Source: Lampris incognitus
Taxonomy: Eukaryota; Chordata; Actinopteri; Lampriformes; Lampridae
Length of the DNA: 64,000 bases
Direction of reading: 5' to 3'
NCBI RefSeq assembly: GCF_029633865.1
Contig: NC_079212.1
Coordinates: 64,695,597 to 64,759,596 of the forward strand
Shown: positions 12,563-22,435 of the stretch, piece after piece
Layout: every line of letters begins with the position of its first letter
How positions within the stretch are numbered: the first letter of the stretch is position 1
Notes under the pieces: model-generated
The model's input: only the letters and a program-made list of their open reading frames with translations
The model's database searches: none
What the model was told of the DNA's origin: nothing
Program-made: the position numbers and the translations under genes

Positions 12563-14250
12563 CTAGTGGTCATAGTCCTTCAGCCAAGCAGGCTCCTTTC
12601 TTACTCTCACAGGTCTGTCCATGACCCCAGTGCCAACTGGTTGTTGGGGCGGCTCAGGTTGTCGGGCCGACTCCGGCACTGGAGCAGGGTTGTCAACTGG
12701 CTCTGGATCGGATTCCCTGTTTGTTCCGCTTTCAGGGACCAGAGAGAGGTGGGCAGCGTTCCATATACACCCACCCTCTAGCACATAAGCACTTGAACCA
12801 GCTTTGCGCATCACTCGGGTAGGTCTCTGAAACTTAGACAGTCCCTTTTTCACATGGAAAGGGTTCCTCACTCTGACTAAGCTTCCCTCTTTGATCTTAG
12901 GCACACGTGCTCCCCTTTTCTTGTCAGTGTAGGTTTTTGATGCCTCCTGTTTGGCAGCAACCCGACTGCGTAGTTGTTCCTCCGACAGTGGGTCAGGTTT
13001 TCGTGCATGGCCAATGTTCACTTTGGTGCGCATCAGTCGGTTGTACATGAGTTCATACGGTGACACCCCGGTGGTGCCCTGTGGGGTAGCACGGTAGGTG
13101 GACAAGACATCCTGCACATATGGCTTCCATGGCCTTCTCTCCTGCTCGGCAGAGAGTAGTGTTTCTTTGAGAACGCGGTTCCAGTGCTCCACGGCTCCAT
13201 TCGCTTGTGGATAGTAAAGAGACACTCTACTGTGTTTAATGTCTCTCGCTGCAAGGTAGTCTGCAAACTCGGTAGAGGTGAATTGTGTTCCATTGTCACT
13301 CACCAGTTCGATAGGATTTCCAAACCAGGAGAACACAGCAGACAGGAAGGTAGTGATTGCAGCGGTAGTGATAGTTGAAGTGAAAGCGACCTCTGGCCAC
13401 CTTGTGTAGTAGTCAGTCAGTGTCACAGCAAAGCGACAGTCCCAAGTAGCTGACTCAAACGGGCCCACTATGTCTATCCCCACTTTCTGCCATGGGGCAT
13501 CCGGGAGTGGGATGGGCTGGAGAGGAGCAGAATGCATCTTGGCACTTTTATCATTCATCTGGCACGATCCACATGAGCGTATAGTCTCCTGCACACACAT
13601 GTCCATACCGGGCCACCAGTATAAGTCCCGCAGCCTCTGTTTGGTGCGGACCACCCCTTGGTGTGTCTCGTGTGCCAAGTCCACCAGCTGCTTCCGTAGG
13701 GCAACTGGCACAAGTCATCGGTGAGGCCCCCTGTAAATAATCACATCCTGTATTGACAGTTCATTTCTCTGTGTTTAATGTCTCTCGCTGCAAGGTAGTC
13801 TGCAAACTCGGTAGAGGTGAATTGTGTTCCATTGTCACTCACCAGTTCGATAGGATTTCCAAACCAGGAGAACACAGCAGACAGGAAGGTAGTGATTGCA
13901 GCGGTAGTGATAGTTGAAGTGAAAGCGACCTCTGGCCACCTTGTGTAGTAGTCAGTCAGTGTCACAGCAAAGCGACAGTCCCAAGTAGCTGACTCAAACG
14001 GGCCCACTATGTCTATCCCCACTTTCTGCCATGGGGCATCCGGGAGTGGGATGGGCTGGAGAGGAGCAGAATGCATCTTGGCACTTTTATCATTCATCTG
14101 GCACGATCCACATGAGCGTATAGTCTCCTGCACACACATGTCCATACCGGGCCACCAGTATAAGTCCCGCAGCCTCTGTTTGGTGCGGACCACCCCTTGG
14201 TGTGTCTCGTGTGCCAAGTCCACCAGCTGCTTCCGTAGGGCAACTGGCAC
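12563..14250 (-). pseudogene. Gypsy A integrase, disrupted by tandem duplication
   Basis: The upstream part (13741-14250) shows the zinc-binding domain (HETHQGVVRTKQRLRDLYWW, CGSCQMND), IVGPFE and SDNGTQFTSTEFADYL, then diverges into the duplicated junction. The same region is repeated in 12563-13711, which goes on through the core glutamate region (ANGAVEHWNRVL) to a basic C-terminus (VRVRKEPAWLKDYDH). Note H in place of the usual R after the catalytic E. The duplication is 539 bp, not a multiple of three, so the full integrase cannot be read from the upstream start. Confidence 0.87.
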
Positions 14251-14307
14251 AAGTCATCGGTGAGGCCCCCTGTAAATAATCACATCCTGTATTGACAGTT
14301 CATTTCT
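13230..14307. repeat. 539-bp tandem duplication inside Gypsy A
   Basis: Copy 1 is 13230-13768 and copy 2 is 13769-14307. They look identical by eye over their whole length. It covers the integrase zinc-binding domain and half of the core. Confidence 0.92.
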
Positions 14308-15222
14308 CGTGGCGAAGTATGGTTTGAGCTCGTCTGGTAGGGACTTAGCTGTCTTAGGCCAGCCCCTGTTTATCTGTGCTCTAAGAGCTGTGAGCTCAGG
14401 GCACGCCTCACATGCCTCCGTAAAGTCTTTTACTGAAAGAGCTTTCAGTTCTGTGTCCAACAGAGCAACAAGCTCCGGCTCGGTCACTGGCTCTGTATCC
14501 TCGTCTGCAGGGAGGGGCAACCGGGAAAAGCAGTCGGCCGCCTGGTTTTGTGAGCCAGGACGGTACTCCACGTCGTATGTAAAGCACAGTAGTCTCGCAG
14601 ACCAACGCGCAATACGCATCCCTGCGCGGCCCAGGCCTTTTGTTGCAAGTAGTGTGGTCAAAGCCTGGTGGTCCGTGCGTAGTGTAAATCTAGTACCCCA
14701 TAAGAAGGTCCTCCATTTTTCAGCGGCCCACACGCAGGCCAACGCCTCCTTTTCAACAATGGAGTACTTGCGTTCAGCAGGGTTAAGTGTGCGTGAGGCA
14801 CATGCAACTGTACGTTCTGTCCCATCCGGGTGTAGTTGTGTCAGTACGGCCCCCAAGCCATAATCGGATGCGTCCGTAGACACGTAGGTGGGGAGGCTGG
14901 GGTCGAAGACGGACAGCGCTGGGTTGTTCACAATACGGTCCTTCACCGCCTTGAAGCTCTCCTGAGCTGCTGAAGTCCACTGAAATGTGTCCTCACGCAG
15001 ACATGCTCGCATAGGCTCCACGAGCGACACGTAGTTGTTTACGAACTTCTGGTACCACGCCGTGAGCCCTAGAAATGAGCGAAGTGTTGTAGCATCACTT
15101 GGCACTGGAGCCTCTGTAATGGCTCTGACGTGCTCGGTGAGTGGCTGCAGGCCCTGGGCAGAGATCGTGTGCCCAAGGAACCGCAGGCTGGACTGGTTAA
15201 ACTGGCATTTTTCCTCATTTAG
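14254..15222 (-). pseudogene. Gypsy A RT connection and RNase H
   Basis: This continues the frame of the previous piece. RT connection: SFLGLTAWYQKFV. RNase H: YVSTDASDYGLGAVLTQ, YSIVEKEALACVWAAEKW, RTDHQALTTLLATKG. Then the chain PGSQNQAADCFSRLPLP, and a linker towards integrase. It ends at a TGA at 14254-14256; the integrase frame follows in phase, so this too looks like a single nonsense change. Confidence 0.86.
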
Positions 15223-16430
15223 TTAGAGGCCGGCGCCCTTGATAGCGGCGAGCACCTCCTGCAGGTTGCAGTCGTGGTCCTCCTTGACCTTGCCATACAC
15301 TATGACATCATCCAAGTAGTACTGGACCCCCTTGAGGCCTTTAAGTACGAGCGACATCATCTTGGAGAACGCACTTGGGGCGGAGCACAGCCCGTATGGG
15401 ACCCGTTTGAACCTGAAAAGTCCGTCGTGCGTTATGAATGCGGTTAAGTCCCGGCTTTCTGGCGCTAAAAGGACTTGATGATATGCATTTGCGAGATCTA
15501 TGGAAGAATATACAGTAGCACCGCTCATCTCAGAGAACAAAATATCCATGTGTGGAAGTGGGTAACTGTCCATCACTATAGCCTTGTTAGGCTCACGTAA
15601 GTCCACGCACAGTCTCACCGCACCGTTCTTCCGTTGCGTGACCACGATGGGTGAAACCCATGGAGATGCATCAATCCTCTCTATCACGTCCATTTCTAAC
15701 AGTCTCTCAAGTTCTGTGGAGACAGCTTGTCTCACGGAGAGGGGAAGTCTCCTCAGCTTCTGTTGGACGGGCTGTACTGCTTCATTGCCCTCCTTCACTC
15801 TAACACGGTGGACAAAACCGGTCACTGGTCCAGTTTTAACCTCTGTCACTGGAGCCGCAGTTGAGAGCACAGTATTATTTACTATAGAAAGTCTCAGTGC
15901 CCTGAATAAGTCCATCCCCAAGACAGCGGTACCTGTCTTTTTCACAATGTATAGTGTAGCCGGAACTGTAGTATCTTCGTGCTGCACTGTAGCTGATAGA
16001 CAGCCTATTACTGGGATGTCTGACTTTGTATATGACACTAACTTAACCTCTGGTTCCGTCAGGGGCACCTCGCTGAAATGCTCTCTGTAGACGGGTTCAG
16101 GAATGGTGGACACAGCGGCGCCCGTATCCACCACTAGCTCTACTGGGCAAGAAGTTGACTTGGCATTAATAATCACTTCACATGATATTTTCTGAGCTGG
16201 TTGGGTTGCATTAATTCCCAGCACTTGCACAACAACTTCACCTACTTTTTTGGTAGACTTTTCACCTGACCTTTCAGAAGATTTACAAACTTTGGCAAAA
16301 TGACCTACTTTATTGCATTTCCGACAAGTCATTTTCAGGGCAGGGCAGTCTGGAGCATTTGCAAGATGAGTAGACGACCCACACCTAAAACAGCATCTGT
16401 CCGTTTGCAGGCTCTGCAGAGCGGTTGTAT
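15223..16430 (-). pseudogene. Gypsy A zinc knuckles, protease and RT, 5' part of pol
   Basis: The frame begins with two zinc knuckles (CFRCGSSTHLANAPDC and CRKCNKVGHFAKVC), then the protease site LVVDTGAAVSTI (about residue 72 of the 369-codon part). The RT follows with PWVSPIVVTQRKNG, CVDLREPNKAI, YSSIDLANAYHQVLL, RVPYGLCSAPS and YYLDDVIVYG. It ends at a stop (15223-15225) inside the conserved segment after YLDD, and the reading frame continues beyond it. This reads as a point nonsense mutation. Confidence 0.87.
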
Positions 16431-17044
16431 TTCCCTTTATTTTTGAATGGACGTTTAGGCTGCGTTGTTACAGCTTGCACGGGAACCTGGGACTCTGAAC
16501 CTAGCGTGCGCGCATACCCGATGGCAGCTTCCGCCTGGCATGCAATCTGGAGTGTTTTTTCAAGTGTCAAATTTGCATCTGCTTGTCCTAGCAGTCTCTC
16601 GCGTATCTTTGCACAATGGATATGCTCGATGATCTGGTCATGTATCATTTCGTCTCTATTGTTGTCAAACCCACATGTTGTGGCAAGCTCGCGCAGCGCG
16701 GCAACGTACCCTGTAATGGACTCCTGCGGTCTCTGTATTCTCTGTCTGAACTTATGACGTTCCACCACAACATTTATGGCTGGGTTGAAGTGTGCACGCA
16801 GTGCCATCATTGCTTCTTTGTAAGTCCTACCTGCATTTGCAAGTGTATAAAACACACGCTGGCCCTCTGTACCCAGACAATGTAAAAGAAGTGCACGTAA
16901 CCTCGTGTCTGGCCAGTCATCCCCATCCGCATCAATGGCTAGCAGATAGTTCTCGAACATCCTAGCCCACATGTCGAACGGAATTGTAGGTTGTCCGGCA
17001 CACGGCAGAAATAAAGCAGGTAAGGGCACAGCTTCAGTCGCCAT
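16385..17044 (-). CDS. Gypsy A Gag (219 codons)
   Basis: The ATG lies directly after the 5' LTR. The protein has the retrotransposon Gag core (ALLLHCLGTEGQRVFYTL, FRQRIQRPQESITGYVAAL, IRERLLGQADANLTLEK) and a basic tail. The frame ends just before the first zinc knuckle, which is read in the +1 frame. Gag forms the particle that packages the RNA. It is similar in plan and motifs to the Gag of Gypsy D in this window. Confidence 0.85.
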   Translation of the reverse strand: MATEAVPLPALFLPCAGQPTIPFDMWARMFENYLLAIDADGDDWPDTRLRALLLHCLGTEGQRVFYTLANAGRTYKEAMMALRAHFNPAINVVVERHKFRQRIQRPQESITGYVAALRELATTCGFDNNRDEMIHDQIIEHIHCAKIRERLLGQADANLTLEKTLQIACQAEAAIGYARTLGSESQVPVQAVTTQPKRPFKNKGKYNRSAEPANGQMLF

Positions 17045-17059
17045 TTCTCATCGCCAATT

Positions 17060-17275
17060 TGTCCTATACTAGACTTTATCACATTAGTATAGCTGTAAAA
17101 TAATAACGAGGCAAGAGACGAGCACCGTACGTTTCCAACTCCTTTCTTTTTTATCTCACTTCTTCATCGCCCTCAGCACCGTACTACACTCAGCAACATT
17201 CATTAGGCTACTGCGCCCTCTGGTGGCGTGGTGGTATTGCAATGCATGTACAATGAATGAACCGACTACACAACA
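17060..17275 (-). repeat. 5' LTR of Gypsy A
   Basis: Matches the left LTR over its full length. Just inside it on the minus strand is AATTGGCGATGAGAA, in the primer-binding-site position, followed immediately by the Gag ATG. Confidence 0.93.
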
Positions 17276-17400
17276 GACAGCATTACAAGCCTGGAGCAAG
17301 GAGTCACTCACTCGGACAGCATTACGAGCCTGGAGCAAGGAGTCACTCACTCGGACAGCATTACGAGCCTGGAGCAAGGAGTCACTCACTCGGACAGCAT
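17276..17400 (+). repeat. 39-bp tandem repeat inside L1 ORF1 (middle segment)
   Basis: About three units of 39 bp (13 codons) encode a coiled-coil-like repeat with core ITSLEQGVTHSDS. Two further units lie at 11847-11917 and about two at 31203-31270, so the L1 gene held some seven units before two Gypsy elements cut the array. Unit length is a multiple of three, which keeps the ORF1 frame. Confidence 0.85.
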
Positions 17401-17591
17401 TGAAGTAATACTTGGGGTAGTATTGGTCGAAGATCAATGACCACACCGGGTAATAGAACTCAGGTTTAATCGTGAGTCAGTAGGCAGACGTAATAACCAT
17501 ACATGGTAGTGGTGTAACCATAATAACAGTCCGGGTAGTACATAACACCTAGTGTAGTTCCAGTGGATATACATGGCGTTATATCACTACA
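17401..17591 (-). repeat. 3' LTR of Gypsy B
   Basis: Plus-strand ends TGAAGTAATA and ATCACTACA. On the minus strand it is preceded by the polypurine tract AAACAGGGGGAA. Confidence 0.93.
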
Positions 17592-17737
17592 TTCCCCCTG
17601 TTTAGTTTTCAATTTTTTCATTACACAGAGGTTGCCTTCTCTTTTTTTTCTTTTTTTTTTTTGACAACACACTCAGAATTGTCCATCTCAAAAAACAATA
17701 AACATATTCAGAGCCCTCCTTTTGTGTGTGATTGTCT
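17592..17737 (-). other. Short 3' untranslated region of Gypsy B
   Basis: Polypurine tract and a T-run on the plus strand. Too short for an envelope gene. Confidence 0.65.
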
Positions 17738-20700
17738 CTACTCATAGTCCTTGTAGTGAGCTGGTTTGGAAACAGCTCTTCCATATCTTGTACGTACTGT
17801 CTTGTGTGTTTCACAGGTTTGGCTGGAAGAAGTTCCAGCTGGATGAGTGTCCCGTTGAGGTTCTGTGAAGCAGGTTCTTGCGCTCCTCAGTGCATGGGGG
17901 TGGTGAATTTCCCGCAGGTGGCTCCTGCCACGTCTGAGTTTGTTCCCATTTGATGTTTGCACAATGTAGCTCCTTGGCTCATCGCACTTTTGTACGACGG
18001 TGGCTGGATACCAAGTCCCTTTTTCCTTGTTTAGGACAGATACGTGCCGTCCGGGACCGAGTGGAGGTAGTTCTCTGCCGCTGCTGCGGTCATGATGTTC
18101 CTTCATGTTTGCTGTTCTCTGCTCCAGGTGGAGTCGGTTTTCCTCCTTGCCTGGGTCCCCTCGACTTGGCAGCAGGGTGGTGACCGGCCTTCCGAAGATC
18201 AGTTCTGCTGGTGATGGTAGTTTACTGTCGATGGGTGTTGCTCTGACCTGTAGTAAGGCCACTTGTATGTTACCTCCTTGTCTCATGGTTTTCTTCACAA
18301 TGGATTTGATGTGTCGCACATGCCTCTCAATGAATCCATTGCTTTTTGGATAGTGGGGTGAGCTTGTCACGTGCCTGATTCCCCAGTCAGCTGTGAATTT
18401 CTGGAACGCGTGCCCTGTGTACTGGGGTCCATTATCTGTAAGTATCTCGTCAGGCCTTCCAAAAAGAGACATGTACATTTCCATTTTTTGTGCAACTGCC
18501 CGGCTGGACACAGGCATGGGCATTTCATCCACTAGAGGGAACTTAGAATATCTGTCCACAATCAGTAAATACTGATGTCCATCGATCTCGAATAGATCAG
18601 AAGCTAGGGATTGCCATGGTTTTGACGGTGTGTTGTGTGGGTGGAGAGGTTGCTTTGGATTTGCATCCTGATGTTCCACGCATACGCTACATGACCTGCA
18701 GACTCTTTCGATGTCATCGTTCATTCTGATCCAGTGGACACTTTCTCTCGCCAGTCGCCATGTCTTTTCGATGCCCTGGTGTCCTACATGCAGCTGTTCG
18801 AGTATAGAATCAGTCATGGAGTCTGGGATGAGCACCTGTCTGCCTTTGAATATGACTCCTGCTTCAACTGCGAGCTCATCTCTGAATGACCAGTACTCAC
18901 GTAGTTGTCTTGGTAGAGCTTTGATGTTGTCTGGCCATCCCTGGTGGATCAGCTCTTTCAGTGCATTGAGTCTGGGGTCGCTGGTGGTTTCCGTGTGGAG
19001 TGCGTCCTGTTTCTCGGGAGAGAAGTTTATCATTGCAACAGTGAGCATCTCTGGATCCTCGACTTCTGCCTCTATTCCGTCAATGCGCTCGTCCAGCTCG
19101 ATGTTGCTGTTGTTCTCAGGGTTGGGTAGTCGGCTGAGTGTGTCTGCCAGGACCATCTGGTTTCCTGGTCGATACGTGACCTCGTAGTTGTATCCTTGTG
19201 CTTTTATCAGCATTCGCTGAAGCCGTGGTGGGGCGGCATGCAGTAGCTTTGTGCATATGGTAATGAGGGGTTTGTGGTCTGTAACTACAATGAATGACTT
19301 CCCATACAGGTAGGTATGGTATTGCTGCATTCCATAGACTATGGCCAGCATTTCTCGCTCTATGTTGCTGTACCTGGATTGGCAGTCGTCCAGTGTCTTT
19401 GAGCAAAAAGCTATGGGTCTTTTGTTCTGCACTAATGCCACGCCAAGTCCTTTCTGTGATGCATCGACCTGAAGTGTCAGAGGTGTGCTTGGATCATAGT
19501 ACTTCAGGCAGTCATGTTCGTTGATAACTGATTTCAGGTCCTCAAAGCTCTTTTGGTGGTCAGTGTCCCATGTCCAAGGCACGTCACTTTTCACCAGCAC
19601 CCTCAGTGTGTGTGCTTTGTCTGCGAACTTTGGGATGTAGGGTGACAGGTAGGTCAGCATCCCCAAGAATCTGCTCAGTTCATCTTTATTCTGGGGTGTC
19701 GGCATTTTCTGGATGTCCCTGATTTTGGCTGGGTCAGGTTTGATACCTTTGTCTGTGTACAGGTTGCCAAAGAATGAGATGCCTGTCTGTTTGATTGTGC
19801 ACTTGTCACTGTTGAACACAATACCTGTCTTGGCTGCTCTCTCCATCAGGTTGGTCAGGTTCCTGTCATGCTCCTCTTCACTTGCTCCGTAGACTGCGAT
19901 ATCATCGGCTATGCTGACGACACCGTCGAGCCCCTCCAGGATTTGGTCCATCTTTGCCTGGAAGAGATCTTGAGAGACACTGAGACCAAATGGCAAAGGT
20001 TTCCAGCAGTATCTACCAAATGGAGTTCGGAATCTGGTTAGCAGTTGTGACTCTTCCTCTAGGTGTATTGACCAATATCCAGCTTTTGCGTCAAGTTTGC
20101 TGAATATTTTTGCATTTGCAAACTTCGGGTTCAGTTCCTCCACAGTAGGAATCTTGTGTGGGCATCTCCTAAGGCTGGCATTAAGCTTTTGGGGGTCCAA
20201 GCATATGCGAAGGGAACCGTCTTTCTTTGTGCTGTATGCCAGACTCGAGCACAAGTCTGTGTGCTGTTCTACTTTTCTTAACACATCTTGTTCGACTAGG
20301 TTATTAAGTTCATCTTTCAGTTTGTCTTTGATGTGAATGCTGCACTTACGTGGTGGGTCTATGAATGGTTCAGCATCCTTTTTCAGTAAGAGCTTGGCCT
20401 TTCCACTGAAGTTGCCAATTTTGTCAAACTGGTCTGGGTATGCTCTCTTTAGGTCTGCACTGTTAGATATGGTCATTTTGGGTGTTGTCTGTCTTGTGTT
20501 GACTTTTTTCTGGTTTCCATGTCCTTTCTCGGTCACTGCATCTACACTGACAGTCACTAGGTTTAACAGTTCACATGTTGGCAGCCCAACTATGGCTGGC
20601 CCTGGTACGTCTACAACATAGAACTTTGCATTGATCCATTTGGATTCTTTGTACTGGCATGGAATGTCAATGGTGCCTAGGCAGGGGATGGCGTGACCAC

Positions 20701-21262
20701 TGTATGCAGATAGCCTCCTGTTGGTTTTTTTCAGTCGTTTCTGGGTGCATGCATTTTCACCGTACATATGCTTGAAGGTACGCAATGGAAGTGTGTTGCC
20801 TGACGCACCTGTGTCTATCTTCAGACGTAGTGTGTATCCATGACCAGGTAGTTCAGGTGGTGTCACCTTCAGGACTGTGTACGCCTCCTCTCTGGCCGGC
20901 TTGCTGTCTATGGTATGCATCCACTTTTCACTGATAGTTATGGAGTGGAACTGTTTCTGGTAAGTACTTTCGTTCTCACTGTCTGTTTCACTGCTACTCT
21001 CTACAGCATGTATGCGAGTCCTGCTCTGTTGCTTTTTGTCTATATAGGTTTTGCGCTTGTGCTGTTTGTCTTGTGGTGTGTGGGACTTACTTCCCCCGCT
21101 CCTGCTCTGGCTGGAGTGTTCCTGGCACTCTCGTTTGGCCTTCCTGCAGCACCGCTCCCAGTGACCTTTTGCACCACACGCATTGCATTCATCATCATAT
21201 GCAGGACATCGACGTGGTTTGTGGCTTCTCCCACAGTTACGACATATGCGGTCCCTGTCCAC
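17738..21262 (-). CDS. Gypsy B Pol, unbroken 1174-codon frame
   Basis: This is the best preserved retrotransposon gene here. In order it holds two cysteine knuckles (CRNCGRSHKPRRCP and CNACGAKGHWERCC, residues 7-39), protease (LKIDTGASGNTL, 147-158), RT (330-500, with SKLDAKAGYWSI, PLPFGLSVSQDLF and IADDIAVYG at 451-459), RNase H (VDASQKGLGVAL, VTDHKPLITI), the zinc-binding integrase domain (HVGHQGIEKTWRLA, CRSCSVCVEHQ), the DDE core (SDLFEIDG, LTDNGPQYTG, NGFIERHVRH) and the integrase C-terminus. The catalytic RT box is A-D-D instead of Y/F-x-D-D by the usual alignment. The frame stays open upstream of 21262 to a TGA at 21338-21340, so gag and pol share one frame separated by that single stop. 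Confidence 0.92.
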   Translation of the reverse strand: MDRDRICRNCGRSHKPRRCPAYDDECNACGAKGHWERCCRKAKRECQEHSSQSRSGGSKSHTPQDKQHKRKTYIDKKQQSRTRIHAVESSSETDSENESTYQKQFHSITISEKWMHTIDSKPAREEAYTVLKVTPPELPGHGYTLRLKIDTGASGNTLPLRTFKHMYGENACTQKRLKKTNRRLSAYSGHAIPCLGTIDIPCQYKESKWINAKFYVVDVPGPAIVGLPTCELLNLVTVSVDAVTEKGHGNQKKVNTRQTTPKMTISNSADLKRAYPDQFDKIGNFSGKAKLLLKKDAEPFIDPPRKCSIHIKDKLKDELNNLVEQDVLRKVEQHTDLCSSLAYSTKKDGSLRICLDPQKLNASLRRCPHKIPTVEELNPKFANAKIFSKLDAKAGYWSIHLEEESQLLTRFRTPFGRYCWKPLPFGLSVSQDLFQAKMDQILEGLDGVVSIADDIAVYGASEEEHDRNLTNLMERAAKTGIVFNSDKCTIKQTGISFFGNLYTDKGIKPDPAKIRDIQKMPTPQNKDELSRFLGMLTYLSPYIPKFADKAHTLRVLVKSDVPWTWDTDHQKSFEDLKSVINEHDCLKYYDPSTPLTLQVDASQKGLGVALVQNKRPIAFCSKTLDDCQSRYSNIEREMLAIVYGMQQYHTYLYGKSFIVVTDHKPLITICTKLLHAAPPRLQRMLIKAQGYNYEVTYRPGNQMVLADTLSRLPNPENNSNIELDERIDGIEAEVEDPEMLTVAMINFSPEKQDALHTETTSDPRLNALKELIHQGWPDNIKALPRQLREYWSFRDELAVEAGVIFKGRQVLIPDSMTDSILEQLHVGHQGIEKTWRLARESVHWIRMNDDIERVCRSCSVCVEHQDANPKQPLHPHNTPSKPWQSLASDLFEIDGHQYLLIVDRYSKFPLVDEMPMPVSSRAVAQKMEMYMSLFGRPDEILTDNGPQYTGHAFQKFTADWGIRHVTSSPHYPKSNGFIERHVRHIKSIVKKTMRQGGNIQVALLQVRATPIDSKLPSPAELIFGRPVTTLLPSRGDPGKEENRLHLEQRTANMKEHHDRSSGRELPPLGPGRHVSVLNKEKGTWYPATVVQKCDEPRSYIVQTSNGNKLRRGRSHLREIHHPHALRSARTCFTEPQRDTHPAGTSSSQTCETHKTVRTRYGRAVSKPAHYKDYE

Positions 21263-21337
21263 AGCGTGGATTCTCTCATTGTGTGACAGGCTAAGTTTGT
21301 CTAACTGTTCCTTGCCTGCTGTCAGGGCTTCATATTT

Positions 21338-21813
21338 TCATCCCTCGGCCAGAACCTCTGCTAAGGAATATCCTTTTGGTTTGCTGTATAGATCATTCCT
21401 CAGGGCATCATGGGGAGTGCTCGCAATAATAAGCTCAATCATACGCTCGTTAAACTCTTCGTCTGAAAACTGACATTTCTGTGCTAGTGTTCTGGCTCTG
21501 GTCACAAAATCATCAATATTCTCATCTGGTTTCTGTCTGTGTTGCATCAGTTGCAGTCTATGGATTCTGAAATTTACGTTCAGCTTTAGCGGTTTTTCAA
21601 AGAAGTCCCATAGTTTGGCAGGCTTTTTCTTTTCATCATTGGTGAGACCACTGGCGTTCAGTCTTTTTATTCCTTCATCTCCGATTCCACGACATATTTT
21701 CCTAGCTTGTTTAGCTGCGCCATTTATTTCTTCATCTTCTAAATACATAGTCATTTTCTGTTTATACAGTGAAATTGCCTCACCCAATTAATCGTAGGTA
21801 GATGCGATGCCAT
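21338..21813 (-). pseudogene. Gypsy B Gag with a stop and a start-proximal frame shift
   Basis: A Gag-like frame (21338-21787) has a helical capsid-type pattern (KLWDFFEKPLKLNVNFRI, DDFVTRARTLAQKCQF, MIELIIASTPHDALRNDLYS). The only sensible ATG (about 21811-21813) lies one base out of frame with it, so a single-base change near the start is likely. The frame ends at TGA 21338-21340, 26 codons before the listed pol start and in the same phase. Confidence 0.75.
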
Positions 21814-21960
21814 GACGTCTCTTGTTACTAGCTAGCTAGTTAGCTTTGCGGCTAGCTCAGCTCCGGCGCACTCTTGCTTGAATGATGACAGAAATTATCC
21901 ACGGACAGTTTTATCAGTCTATCTTCATTCTTCATAGAGAGTACTTTACCGCTGCCACCA

Positions 21961-22131
21961 TGAAGTAATACTTGGGGTAGTATTGGTCGAGGATCAATGA
22001 CCACACCGGGTTATAGAACTGAGGTTTAATCGTGGCTCAGTAGGCAGACGTAATAACCATACATGGTAGTGGTGTAACCATAATAACAGTCCGGGTAGTA
22101 CATAACACCTAGTGTAGTTCCAGTGGATATA
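21961..22131 (-). repeat. 5' LTR of Gypsy B, larger piece
   Basis: Matches 17401-17571 with five substitutions. It is cut at a TA dinucleotide by the Tc1 element, and the remaining 20 bp are at 31183-31202. Just inside (minus strand) is TGGTGGCAGCGG, in the primer-binding-site position. Confidence 0.93.
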
Positions 22132-22163
22132 CACTCACTGGCCACTTTATTAGGTACACCTTG

Positions 22164-22359
22164 CTAGTACCGGGTTGGACCCCCTTTTGCCTTCAGAACT
22201 GCCTTAATCCTTCGTGGCATAGATTCAACAAGGTACTGGAAACATTCCTCAGAGAGTTTGGTCCATATTGACATGATAGCATCACGCAGTTGCTGCAGAT
22301 TTGTCGGCTGCACATCCATGATGCGAATCTCCCGGTCCACCACATCCCATAGGTGCTCT
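22164..22359 (-). pseudogene. Tc1/mariner transposase, copy 1, C-terminal part
   Basis: Encodes the end of the transposase ([16 protein letters not shown] to KAKGGPTRY). It is separated from the rest by Gypsy C. Confidence 0.92.
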
Positions 22360-22424
22360 TGTGGTGGACACGTATTGGGGACAGAATTCAACCCAGGAAC
22401 TAAGGGTTAAGTCATGGTTGCCCT
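22360..22424 (+). repeat. 5' LTR of Gypsy C, truncated
   Basis: The 65 bp look identical to the first 65 bp of the right LTR. The remainder of the LTR, the primer-binding site and gag are deleted. Confidence 0.9.
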
Positions 22425-22435
22425 GGCTGTGACAC

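Larger units (their letters stand above)
11918..17275 (-). mobile_element. Gypsy A, Ty3/Gypsy element inserted in L1 ORF1
   Basis: A full LTR retrotransposon reading leftwards. LTRs are 11918-12134 and 17060-17275 with about five substitutions and one indel between them. The 5-bp target duplication GACAG flanks it (11913-11917 and 17276-17280). On the minus strand the order is LTR, gag, zinc knuckles, protease, RT, RNase H, integrase, polypurine tract (AGAGGGGGAATA), LTR. A 539-bp tandem duplication inside integrase, two in-frame stops and a gag-pol frame change mark it as inactive. Confidence 0.94.
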
